The notes beneath the pieces are model-generated. The model made no database searches and had not been told where the DNA came from. It worked only from the letters and a program-made list of their open reading frames with translations. Shown here one piece after another: positions 1 through 7,184 of a stretch of 64,000 bases of DNA. Origin of the DNA: Methanofastidiosum methylothiophilum (lineage in GTDB: Archaea > Methanobacteriota_B > Thermococci > Methanofastidiosales > Methanofastidiosaceae); contig LNJE01000003.1 in the NCBI GenBank assembly GCA_001587635.1, forward strand, positions 1 through 64,000, given 5' to 3'. Each line of letters opens with the position of its first letter. Position 1 is the stretch's first letter. A program made the position numbers and the translations under genes.

Positions 1-2
1 GC

Positions 3-497
3 GTGGGAAAAAGCCACATACGNTACGGGAAGCGGNTGATACAGGCATGGATCCCTGAGGATCTTTTAGACAGGTGCTGCGANATCTCATCGAAGGGATT
101 TACTGAGACGATAACTGAGGCATTGTTTCAATANGTAGAAAAGAACAAATCAGAGCTNGAACAGCTTGAAANCCANTANGAGGGNGTTATTCTNGAAGCC
201 ACACGNATTAAGGCCAAGATTGACGAATTAACGAAGAAAGACCTGAAAGAAACTAAAAAAGAGATAAANAATAAAGTTGACCCTAAAATTAAGGCCNAAG
301 AAAGGCANCTGACTGAAGAAGAGCGAGANAAACGCTGGGAATTTTCCATCTGGCCACACATCAAGAAGAAGATTTCAGAGCANGGATTTGAGAATGTCAT
401 AANNGATGAGCGCATGTTANAAAACTTCTCAAAGGGTCTANGCATTTCCACTGGAGAATTNAAAGAAAAGATCCGCATTAATGCGGGTGTAGTGTAG
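3..497 (+). CDS. Small RHH-like, coiled-coil protein (accessory, low-quality sequence)
   Basis: The frame opens with GTG at the window edge, so the true start may lie outside. The N-terminus has a short strand followed by helices (around QAWIPEDLLDRC and FTETITEALFQ), which resembles a ribbon-helix-helix DNA-binding fold. A long charged Lys/Glu helix, probably coiled coil, follows, and then a short C-terminal domain. About a dozen codons contain ambiguous bases. No named family is recognised. It heads a run of three small plus-strand ORFs ending beside tRNA-Glu and may be the regulator of a small mobile element. Function is not established. Confidence 0.5.
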   Translation: MGKSHIXYGKRXIQAWIPEDLLDRCCXISSKGFTETITEALFQXVEKNKSEXEQLEXXXEXVIXEATXIKAKIDELTKKDLKETKKEIXNKVDPKIKAXERXLTEEERXKRWEFSIWPHIKKKISEXGFENVIXDERMLXNFSKGLXISTGEXKEKIRINAGVV

Positions 498-540
498 TGT
501 AGTGTAGTATGTAAGTAAGTAGTAAGTAAGTAGTAAGTAA
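487..540 (+). repeat. Microsatellite: GTGTA repeats then AAGTAAGTAGT repeats
   Basis: About four copies of GTGTA run directly into two and a half copies of the 11-mer AAGTAAGTAGT. The tract spans the stop codon of the first ORF and ends against a strong ribosome-binding site (GGAGG, 541-545). Copy-number change would alter the 3' end of one gene and the spacing upstream of the next. Confidence 0.85.
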
Positions 541-562
541 GGAGGAAAAATTTTGGCAAAAA

Positions 563-862
563 GTGTTGATGTTTTTGAAAAAAGGACACATNGATGTTCT
601 GCCCATGCTATCAAGNGAGGAGNTNTACAGNNTTCATATCTTTGATCTTTCNGAGATGATCNTNNCNATCGAGCATGCAATACGCTANACCGAAGGGTAC
701 AGATTTCTGCTTTTNTGCTTTGGAAGCGANGGNTCTTCAGATAAGGCCAAAGCGGTCATNAAAGGCATGGAGGANTANCTAGGGCTTGTCAAGGANGTNN
801 ANNGATTCAANGTCAATGAGAAAAAGAGGAAGNNGGCTTTCCTNAAAGGAGACATTTACTAG
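563..862 (+). CDS. Hypothetical small protein (accessory, many ambiguous bases)
   Basis: The frame is open for about 99 codons with starts GTG 563 or ATG 569. The GGAGG at 541-545 is better placed for TTG 553, which lies in another frame and closes after about 28 codons, so the start or frame is uncertain and an ambiguous base may hide a frameshift. The readable product is mainly helical, with no recognised family. It sits between the RHH-like ORF and another short ORF, as in small plasmid-like elements. Confidence 0.35.
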   Translation: MLMFLKKGHXDVLPMLSXEEXYXXHIFDLXEMIXXIEHAIRXTEGYRFLLXCFGSXXSSDKAKAVXKGMEXXLGLVKXXXXFXVNEKKRKXAFXKGDIY

Positions 863-872
863 GGGTGAGAAT

Positions 873-1031
873 ATGGAGAAAAGATACACCGATTTTGAGA
901 TGAGACTAATTTCTTATTACGACAAGCACAAGGATCTTCTAGAAATCCTGGCTAGATATGATGATATGTTGCTTCAGGCGATTGCGTTATCTTTTATAAA
1001 AAATGTAGAGGATATCAAAAAAAGAAATTGA
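873..1031 (+). CDS. 52-residue helical protein, hypothetical
   Basis: ATG 873 is preceded by GGGGTGAGA, a good archaeal ribosome-binding site, 10 bases after the previous stop codon, so it is probably cotranscribed with it. The product is short, charged and helical, with no Cys and no recognised family. A T-rich run follows at 1047-1056. It is the last ORF before the tRNA-Glu gene on the other strand. Confidence 0.5.
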   Translation: MEKRYTDFEMRLISYYDKHKDLLEILARYDDMLLQAIALSFIKNVEDIKKRN

Positions 1032-1091
1032 TTTGCAATAATTTTATTTTTTTTCTAAAAAAGAGCGTAGGGCTTCTTAATATAATTCCAA

Positions 1092-1166
1092 TGCCCCGTA
1101 CGGGATTTGAACCCGTGCCACGGCCTCGAAAGGGCCGCATTCTTGACCGGACTAGACTAACGGGGC
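1092..1166 (-). tRNA. tRNA-Glu (anticodon UUC)
   Basis: The minus strand folds into a full cloverleaf: 7-bp acceptor GCCCCGT/ACGGGGC, anticodon stem CGGCC/GGCCG with loop CTTTCGA (anticodon TTC), T loop TTCAAAT and discriminator A. CCA is not encoded. The 3' end faces the small-ORF segment at 1-1031, the usual side for integration into a tRNA gene. Confidence 0.96.
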
Positions 1167-1209
1167 GTAACAAACCATTTTTATAAATACTTATAAAACT
1201 TTTGGTTAT

Positions 1210-1353
1210 CTACTTCAAATATTTGTCAGGATCTGCATCAAAAGCCTTTTTACAACCTGGTGCGCAAAAATAATATATTTTACCGTTGTAATTACTCTTA
1301 AACTTTGCATTTTTCTCATCAACAGTCATTTTACAAACAGGATCAATTGCCAT
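1210..1353 (-). CDS. YHS-domain small metal-binding protein (47 residues)
   Basis: The product begins MAIDPVCKM and has the C-x-P-G-C-K-K-A-F core, the compact YHS domain found alone or fused to heavy-metal ATPases. YHS domains are thought to bind metal through their Cys residues. The start is set by GAGGTAGTAAT just upstream, a ribosome-binding site next to the copA stop codon. The gap to copA is 11 bases, so it is the last gene of the copA transcription unit, probably a metallochaperone or accessory to the ATPase. Assignment rests on the motif; the metal is not known. Confidence 0.85.
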   Translation of the reverse strand: MAIDPVCKMTVDEKNAKFKSNYNGKIYYFCAPGCKKAFDADPDKYLK

Positions 1354-1364
1354 ATTACTACCTC

Positions 1365-3776
1365 TTATTTATTTGGATTAAATCTTTTTAACATTAACGA
1401 TAAAGTAACAACTGTAACAGAACTCATTGCCATGGCAAAACCAGCAAATTCTGGCCTTAGAGAAATACCAAATGAAGGATACAATGCCCCTGCTGCAACA
1501 GGTATAAGTGCAGCATTGTAAGCAAATGCCCAGAATATATTTTGTTTTATTCTTTGCATAACTTTTTTGCTTAATTTTATTGCTGAAACTACGTCTCTTG
1601 TGTCATTTTTTACAAGCACTATATCGCCACTTTCTATGGCCACATCTGTACCACTACCGATTGCAATTCCCACATCTGCCTGAGCAAGGGCAGGGGCATC
1701 ATTTATTCCATCGCCCACAAAAGCAACAACTTCTCCATTTTTCTGAAGTCTTTTAACTTCATTTGCTTTGTCTTCAGGTAATACTTCTGCAAGAACATTT
1801 TTTATACCCAAAATATTAGCAATAGCCAAAGCTGTTCGTCTATTGTCGCCCGTGATCATATAAACTTTTAGGCCATTGTCCATTAATTCTCTAATTGAGT
1901 CTTTAGAAGTCTCTTTTAAGGTATCTGAAATTCCTAAAATTCCAGAAAATTTTTTATCTATCGCTATCAAAACTGCAGTTTTTCCTTCATTTTCTAATTT
2001 GGTAATCTGTAATTCTTTGTCTTTTGATATATCAATTTTTTTTTCATTAATTAAAGTTCTGTTACCAATAATTACTTCCTTTCCAGAATAATTGGCTTTA
2101 ACTCCTTTTCCCCCAAACGTATCAAATTTTGTAGTTTTTATGAGGCTCATTCCCAATTTTTCAGATTTTCTAACAATAGCACTTGCAAGCGGATGATCTG
2201 AATTCTTCTCAACACTACCTGCAATTTTGACGAGTTCTTTATCTGAGATATAAAATGAAACTATATCTGTAACTTCTGGCATTCCCTTTGTCAATGTCCC
2301 AGTTTTGTCAAATAATACTGCCGTTAACTTTTCAGATATTTGAAGGGCGTCTCCATTTTTTATAAGAATTCCAAGATCTGCGCCTTTTCCAATCCCTACG
2401 GTAACTGCGGTTGGTGTTGCAAGACCTAACGCACATGGGCATGCTATAACTAGAATGGATATCAAACTAGTAATTGCAAAAAGAAAAGTGCTATTAAATA
2501 CGAAGTACCAGCCAATGAAGGAAATTATGGCAATTGTCAACACTGTGGGTATAAAGTAACTCACTGCTTTGTCTGCTATTTTTTGGATTTCAGGTTTTGA
2601 TCCTTGGGCTTCTTCTACTAATTTTATGATTTGTGATAAAACTGTATCCTTACCTATTTTTGTGGCCTTAAAATTAAGTACGCTGTTCTTATTAATTGTT
2701 GCTCCAATTACTTTACTTCCTTTTTCCTTAAGAACAGGTATAGGCTCTCCAGAGATCATTGATTCATCAACATAACTCTGTCCAGAGATTACTTCCCCAT
2801 CTACAGGAATTTTCTCCCCAGGTTTAACAATAACGATGTCCCCTACAATAACATCTTCAATAGGTATATCTACCTCTTTTCCATTGCGTATTATCGTTGC
2901 ATTCTTTGCCTGAAGCCCCATTAATCTTTTTATCGATTCGGAAGTCTTTCCCTTAGCTCTTTCTTCAAGAAATCTACCAAAGGTAAGAAATGTTGCGAGC
3001 ATTACTGCTGCTTCATAAAATATAAATTCGCTACCTAGTAAAATATTGAAAGTTCCAAGAATACTTGAAAAAAATGCGACCCCTATGCCCATAGAGTACA
3101 TAACATCCATATTCAAAGTTTTATTTTTTAGTGCCCTATACGCAGCACTAAATATGGGGAAACTTAAGTATAAAAAAGCAGGAAGCGCTATCAAAAACAT
3201 TAGAAATGACATGGATATTGGAAACATTGTCATCGGAACATACATAAGTCCCATCAATATGGCAGAATCAAGTGCCCCCACAATTATCCTAATTTTTTTC
3301 TTTTTTTGATTTTCCTCTCTTTTTAAATCTTCAATAATCTCTCCTTCAATCCCGAGATATTGATAACCAGATTCTTCAATACTCTTTTTCATTTCGGCGA
3401 TTGAAACTACTTTTGGATTGTAAGTTACATATACTTTTTCAGAGGAAACATTCACATTTACCTCAATTATTCCGTCCATCTTAGATAATGCACTTTCAAT
3501 AGTATTGGCACACATTACACACGTCATGCCCCCAACTTTTAGTATTGCCTTTTCGTTTATTACATCATAACCAGCATCTTTTACTGCATTGTCAAGATCA
3601 TTTATCTTAAGTTTACTTGAGTTATATTCTACCGAAGCTATTTCTTTAGCCAAATTGACTTCAGCTTTACTTACCCCTTCTAAATTTAGAAGTGATTTTT
3701 CTATAGTTGAAGCGCATGTTGCACAAGTCATCCCTGTTACTTTAATTTCAACCTTCTTAGTTTGCTTTTTTACCAT
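1365..3776 (-). CDS. copA: Copper-exporting P1B-type ATPase, CopA-like
   Basis: 803 residues. Two N-terminal HMA domains carry GMTCATC (Cys18/Cys21) and GMTCVMC (about 86-89). The membrane core has the CPC ion motif (ACPCALG, about residue 445). Also present are the phosphorylation site DKTGTLT (about 488), the actuator SGEP, the HP motif (SDHPLA) and the hinge GDGINDAP (about 688). CPC with two CxxC HMA domains is the pattern of Cu(I)/Ag(I) exporters. It pumps metal from the cytoplasm across the membrane using ATP. RBS GGAG precedes ATG, with an AT-rich TATA-like tract (AAATATATTTA) upstream. It is followed by the YHS gene and preceded on the same strand by three other metal-linked genes. 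Confidence 0.95.
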   Translation of the reverse strand: MVKKQTKKVEIKVTGMTCATCASTIEKSLLNLEGVSKAEVNLAKEIASVEYNSSKLKINDLDNAVKDAGYDVINEKAILKVGGMTCVMCANTIESALSKMDGIIEVNVNVSSEKVYVTYNPKVVSIAEMKKSIEESGYQYLGIEGEIIEDLKREENQKKKKIRIIVGALDSAILMGLMYVPMTMFPISMSFLMFLIALPAFLYLSFPIFSAAYRALKNKTLNMDVMYSMGIGVAFFSSILGTFNILLGSEFIFYEAAVMLATFLTFGRFLEERAKGKTSESIKRLMGLQAKNATIIRNGKEVDIPIEDVIVGDIVIVKPGEKIPVDGEVISGQSYVDESMISGEPIPVLKEKGSKVIGATINKNSVLNFKATKIGKDTVLSQIIKLVEEAQGSKPEIQKIADKAVSYFIPTVLTIAIISFIGWYFVFNSTFLFAITSLISILVIACPCALGLATPTAVTVGIGKGADLGILIKNGDALQISEKLTAVLFDKTGTLTKGMPEVTDIVSFYISDKELVKIAGSVEKNSDHPLASAIVRKSEKLGMSLIKTTKFDTFGGKGVKANYSGKEVIIGNRTLINEKKIDISKDKELQITKLENEGKTAVLIAIDKKFSGILGISDTLKETSKDSIRELMDNGLKVYMITGDNRRTALAIANILGIKNVLAEVLPEDKANEVKRLQKNGEVVAFVGDGINDAPALAQADVGIAIGSGTDVAIESGDIVLVKNDTRDVVSAIKLSKKVMQRIKQNIFWAFAYNAALIPVAAGALYPSFGISLRPEFAGFAMAMSSVTVVTLSLMLKRFNPNK

Positions 3777-3874
3777 TCTTTTCTCCTTTATTATTTATAT
3801 AAGTAAATATATTTAAAACTATCTTGGAAAATAAATTAAAATAAAAGCGTCTAGATTTATTGATTCCTTCCACT

Positions 3875-4669
3875 TTATGTTTTATTAAGTAATGTCACAG
3901 GATATTCTTTAAAAACTGCAAGATTCAATATTTCATTAAAATTTGTTTTGCCTGAATCATATTTAACTATGAATACATTTGGAACTTTATATTTTACTTC
4001 ATGAATCCCTTTTATTGTCTTTATTTCTTCGGAAATTAGCGGAGCATGTCCTGAGCATGGGATATTAACTTTTAGGGTGATTGATTCTATTGATCCTATC
4101 GCTATTTGATTTTCGCCTGAAGATGCCGAAATGTTTGCAATTATTGGAAATATCACAAGAAACAAAGCAAGATTCACACCTATTGTAGATCCATAAGTAA
4201 TTGATACATACTTCCACTTTCTCTTTAATCCTTTTAACGATAACAATTCATTGTTTTTTAGGTATATAGTTACAGAAATTGTTGCAAATGCAATTGAAAG
4301 AGATATAAGCTCATAAAAAAAGTACCTACTCATCAAAAGTGGTCTAAAAAATTGCATAAGTACGGATACACCGAGGATTGATCCAATTATAAAGCCAATA
4401 CACCCTATATGGGGAAATACTCCGTAAGCTACTGTTTTTAGAATATTATTTTTTCTTTTAGAACTATCGTCTGTCAAATAACCTAGTTTTTCTATTTCAC
4501 TTTGTATCTCTTTTATTGATATAATTTTAGAATTATACTCTACAATTGCATTCTTACTTTCCAAATTTACTTTTATCGACTTTATCCCTTTAAGGGAGAA
4601 AATATTTGTCTTAATACTATTTACACAACTCTTACAGTGCATACCTTTAATATCTATTATTTTTTTCAT
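3875..4669 (-). CDS. HMA-domain membrane protein with a second, altered HMA-like C-terminus
   Basis: 264 residues. An N-terminal HMA domain (GMHCKSC, Cys12/Cys15) is followed by about four membrane segments (roughly 75-190), reminiscent of small mercuric/heavy-metal transporters. The last about 65 residues look like another ferredoxin-fold HMA unit, but the CxxC loop reads IPCSGHAP, a Cys-x-x-His. ATG follows the RBS GGAGGTAAG. It lies between copA and a membrane-anchored regulator on the same strand. It could hand metal to or from CopA, or import or sense metal. The HMA and membrane calls are firm; the transport direction is unknown. Confidence 0.75.
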   Translation of the reverse strand: MKKIIDIKGMHCKSCVNSIKTNIFSLKGIKSIKVNLESKNAIVEYNSKIISIKEIQSEIEKLGYLTDDSSKRKNNILKTVAYGVFPHIGCIGFIIGSILGVSVLMQFFRPLLMSRYFFYELISLSIAFATISVTIYLKNNELLSLKGLKRKWKYVSITYGSTIGVNLALFLVIFPIIANISASSGENQIAIGSIESITLKVNIPCSGHAPLISEEIKTIKGIHEVKYKVPNVFIVKYDSGKTNFNEILNLAVFKEYPVTLLNKT

Positions 4670-4733
4670 AACTTACCTCCTTTTTTGAGTAGTTAATAAA
4701 AAAATAATTTAGAAACGCTTTATTATTCATTGT

Positions 4734-4749
4734 TTGAAACTAGTTTCAA
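4734..4749. promoter_or_regulatory. Perfect 16-bp palindrome, candidate operator of the metal genes
   Basis: TTGAAACTAGTTTCAA is a perfect dyad between the regulator stop codon and the HMA-protein start. A further half-site GTTTCAA lies at 4754-4760 and GAAAC at 4712-4716. The spacing suits binding by a dimeric winged-helix protein such as the adjacent regulator. Function is inferred. Confidence 0.6.
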
Positions 4750-4756
4750 GGCTGTT

Positions 4757-5248
4757 TCAATGTTTTATTATCACAACATTTGTCATGCCGTGCCTTCTTC
4801 TTTCTATCAAGCCTCTGCCTTCTAATTTATCTAAAATTCTTGATATTTTTACCTTATTATAATTTGTTTTCTCAGTTAGGGTAGATTGAAATATTGTTCC
4901 ATTTGAATCTATAATGCATTCAAAAATAGTTTTTTCTTCATGAGTTAATGTTTTTAAAATTTCTTCATAATAATCTTTCTTAATAAAAATATCCTGAATT
5001 TTTGTTTGGACCATATTTTCTTCCTCCTTTCCAAAAAAGAGAATGTATAATCCAATAATAATTACAAAACTCATTATAGCTATACTAACATTAGTTTGAA
5101 AATTAATAGTGCCCCACATCGGGCATGTTGATCCATGCTCACACGAAATATTTACTATCTCCGTCATTGCGGTATTGAAAGCATAAATAATAAATCCCAT
5201 TAATAGCGCAACAAAAATTATTAAACCCCCTACTACTTGACTTCTCAT
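4757..5248 (-). CDS. Membrane-anchored winged-helix regulator with an external Cys/His/Met loop
   Basis: 163 residues. Two membrane helices (about 5-25 and 53-73) enclose a loop containing Cys36, His38, Cys42 and Met44, typical soft-metal ligands. After TM2 comes a charged linker and a MarR-like winged helix (about 90-163) with the recognition segment TEKTNYNKVKISRILDKLEG and a basic wing (ERRRHG). The arrangement suggests a one-component sensor that reads metal outside the membrane and binds DNA inside. It sits within the metal island, next to a palindrome. The wHTH is confident; the metal-sensing role is inference from context and loop chemistry. Confidence 0.75.
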   Translation of the reverse strand: MRSQVVGGLIIFVALLMGFIIYAFNTAMTEIVNISCEHGSTCPMWGTINFQTNVSIAIMSFVIIIGLYILFFGKEEENMVQTKIQDIFIKKDYYEEILKTLTHEEKTIFECIIDSNGTIFQSTLTEKTNYNKVKISRILDKLEGRGLIERRRHGMTNVVIIKH

Positions 5249-5346
5249 AATTTTAGTAAAAAAATTATAAATATAAATATAATTCTAATTATTTAAATAA
5301 TCAAAGGGAAAAATATATATAAGATAATAAAAATAAAAATATTGGG

Positions 5347-5364
5347 GGAGAACTTAGAGTCTCC
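5347..5364 (-). terminator. Hairpin followed by T-rich tract
   Basis: On the minus strand GGAGA and TCTCC pair around an 8-base loop, and T-rich sequence follows. It lies between the Cys/Tyr-rich gene and the regulator gene, so it may end the upstream transcript. The stem is only 5 bp. Confidence 0.4.
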
Positions 5365-5404
5365 ATTGGATTTTTCGACTCATAAGATTCTTCCTCAAAA
5401 TTTT

Positions 5405-5896
5405 TTAACAGTTTATGCAGGTGCTAGTATAACAGCATGAGCATGAACTTGGGCAATACCAATCATAATAGCAGTATCCATTGCAAGCACAGTAATACTT
5501 GTAGTAGCCACATGAACAATAAGAAACATATGTTTTTGGAGTTTTATGCTCACATTCGTAAAGCTGATCCTCTAATGATTTTACCCTAGTTTCAAAATTA
5601 TCGATTACTCTTTGTTTTAAATCAACATTTCTTTGAGCCGTATCGTACTGTGATTTTTGAGATCTTACTTCTGACTCAAGATCAGATATTTTCTTATTTT
5701 TATCAGATATTTGTGACTCCAATAAAGATATCTTATTTTCAAGACCCATTTTTTCAGTAAGCAAGGCATTGTATTGGGTCCCTTGCCCAACATCTGACAA
5801 AGAACGATACAAGAAAAAGAAATTCCCTATTATCGACACTAATAACAGCACTGCAAGAACTGCAGATAATATTTTTAATCCATCGCCATTGTTCAT
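5405..5896 (-). CDS. Membrane-anchored coiled-coil protein with Cys/Tyr-rich tail
   Basis: 163 residues, three parts. An N-terminal membrane anchor (about 8-30) is followed by a heptad-like coiled coil (about 33-113). The last 41 residues hold 11 Cys, 11 Tyr and one Trp with almost no aliphatic residues (CSCGYYKYYC, CYYDWYC, CSCC). With the anchor N-terminal, the coiled coil and tail are probably outside the cell. The tail suggests metal binding or disulfide cross-linking. ATG is preceded by the RBS GGAGGT, and TATA-like TTATATATT lies upstream next to a TGAAAC motif also seen at the HMA gene. No family is recognised. A metal role is inferred from the neighbouring CopA island. Confidence 0.75.
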   Translation of the reverse strand: MNNGDGLKILSAVLAVLLLVSIIGNFFFLYRSLSDVGQGTQYNALLTEKMGLENKISLLESQISDKNKKISDLESEVRSQKSQYDTAQRNVDLKQRVIDNFETRVKSLEDQLYECEHKTPKTYVSYCSCGYYKYYCACNGYCYYDWYCPSSCSCCYTSTCINC

Positions 5897-5946
5897 AGCA
5901 TACCTCCTATATTGATTATATTTAATAAATTACACTATACCTAAAC

Positions 5947-5964
5947 ATGAAACAATATATAAGA
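5947..5964 (-). promoter_or_regulatory. Promoter of the Cys/Tyr-rich gene with GTTTCAT half-site
   Basis: Read on the minus strand, a TATA-like CTTATATATTG is followed directly by GTTTCAT, the same half-site that forms the palindrome at 4734. A second GTTTCAT lies at 5990-5996. This suggests shared control; binding is not shown. Confidence 0.4.
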
Positions 5965-6050
5965 GTTTAGATGAAATAATAATTAAATCGTTTCATTTTA
6001 TGAAAAAGTTAAAACAAAACTCTTAAAAGGGTATTTCCTAGTATCTTATT

Positions 6051-7139
6051 ATGAAAATACTCTCAATAGTGGGGGCAAGACCTAATTTTATGAAAATTAA
6101 ACCATTATATGAAGAGTTCAAAAAAAGAAAAATAAGCCAAGTTTTAGTCCATACCGGTCAACACTATGATGAGAATATGAGTAAGGTGTTCTTTGAAGAT
6201 CTAGAATTACCTAAACCTGACATTTTTCTTGGAGTAGGTTCTGGAACTCATGGAGTTCAGACAGGATTGATGATGTCTAAAATAGAAGAAGTATTATCAA
6301 AAGAAAAACCGGATCTAACAATTGTTGTAGGCGATGTAAATTCAACTCTTGCAGGGGCTATCTCTTCGATTAAAATGCAAATACCTGTAGCACACGTAGA
6401 GGCCGGATATCGTTCCTTTGATATGAAAATGCCTGAAGAAATAAATAGGATACTTGTGGACAGAATTTCTCAGTTTTTATTTGCCCCTACAGAGGATGCA
6501 ATAAATAATCTAATGTCAGAAGGCATTAATAGAAAAAGAATTTTTTTTGTAGGGAATATAATGATTGAGACGTTGTTGTTGAATATTCAAAAAGCTAAAA
6601 AATCCAAAATTTTAGAAACTCTTTCATTAGACCCTTCCAATTATGGATTAATGACTATACATAGAGCGGAAAACACCGCTGATCCAAAAAAACTTTTCAA
6701 ATTATTTATTTCTTTAAGTGAAATGGGTATAAAAATTATTGTTCCATTACACCCTAGAACTAAAAAAATTTTAGAAGAAAATACTTATCTAGAAAAAATA
6801 GGAAAAAATATCGAGATAATTGAGCCTTTGGGGTACATTGACTTTTTGCGGCTGATGTCAAATTCCAAATTTATATTAACTGATTCTGGTGGAATTCAAG
6901 AAGAAGCTTTAATGCTTGATATTCCATGCATCACCCTTAGAAATAATACTGAAAGAGTCGTGACACTAAAAGACGGCGCAAATACTCTTGTAGGAATGGA
7001 TCCCCTAAAGTTATCTTTAGCAATAAAAAGAATTCAAAAAATTAAGAGATCTTATCCAAAACCTCCATTATGGGACGATAAAGTTGCAGAAAGGATCGTT
7101 AATGTGATAAGTGACCATCCTGAGCTATTTTTCCTTTAA
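6051..7139 (+). CDS. wecB: UDP-N-acetylglucosamine 2-epimerase (non-hydrolysing)
   Basis: 362 residues, the usual length. Family signatures are the N-terminal GARPNFMK, HTGQHYDENM, VVGDVNST, HVEAGYRS, MTIHRAEN, PLHPRT, TDSGGIQEEA and the NTERV loop. The enzyme interconverts UDP-GlcNAc and UDP-ManNAc in the cytoplasm, feeding archaeal surface glycan or N-glycan synthesis. A TATA-like CTTAAAAGG lies about 25 bases before ATG and no ribosome-binding site is visible, so the transcript is probably leaderless. It is not clustered with other sugar genes here; two membrane-protein genes follow on the same strand. Confidence 0.95.
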   Translation: MKILSIVGARPNFMKIKPLYEEFKKRKISQVLVHTGQHYDENMSKVFFEDLELPKPDIFLGVGSGTHGVQTGLMMSKIEEVLSKEKPDLTIVVGDVNSTLAGAISSIKMQIPVAHVEAGYRSFDMKMPEEINRILVDRISQFLFAPTEDAINNLMSEGINRKRIFFVGNIMIETLLLNIQKAKKSKILETLSLDPSNYGLMTIHRAENTADPKKLFKLFISLSEMGIKIIVPLHPRTKKILEENTYLEKIGKNIEIIEPLGYIDFLRLMSNSKFILTDSGGIQEEALMLDIPCITLRNNTERVVTLKDGANTLVGMDPLKLSLAIKRIQKIKRSYPKPPLWDDKVAERIVNVISDHPELFFL

Positions 7140-7184
7140 ATTTATATACTAATGATTAATTTATTGTTAAAAGGAGATGATAAC

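Noticed and set aside
128..680. Minus-strand ORFs over the first 0.7 kb
   Set aside because: They run through the microsatellite and many ambiguous bases and give low-complexity Tyr/Thr repeats; the plus-strand frames are more protein-like.
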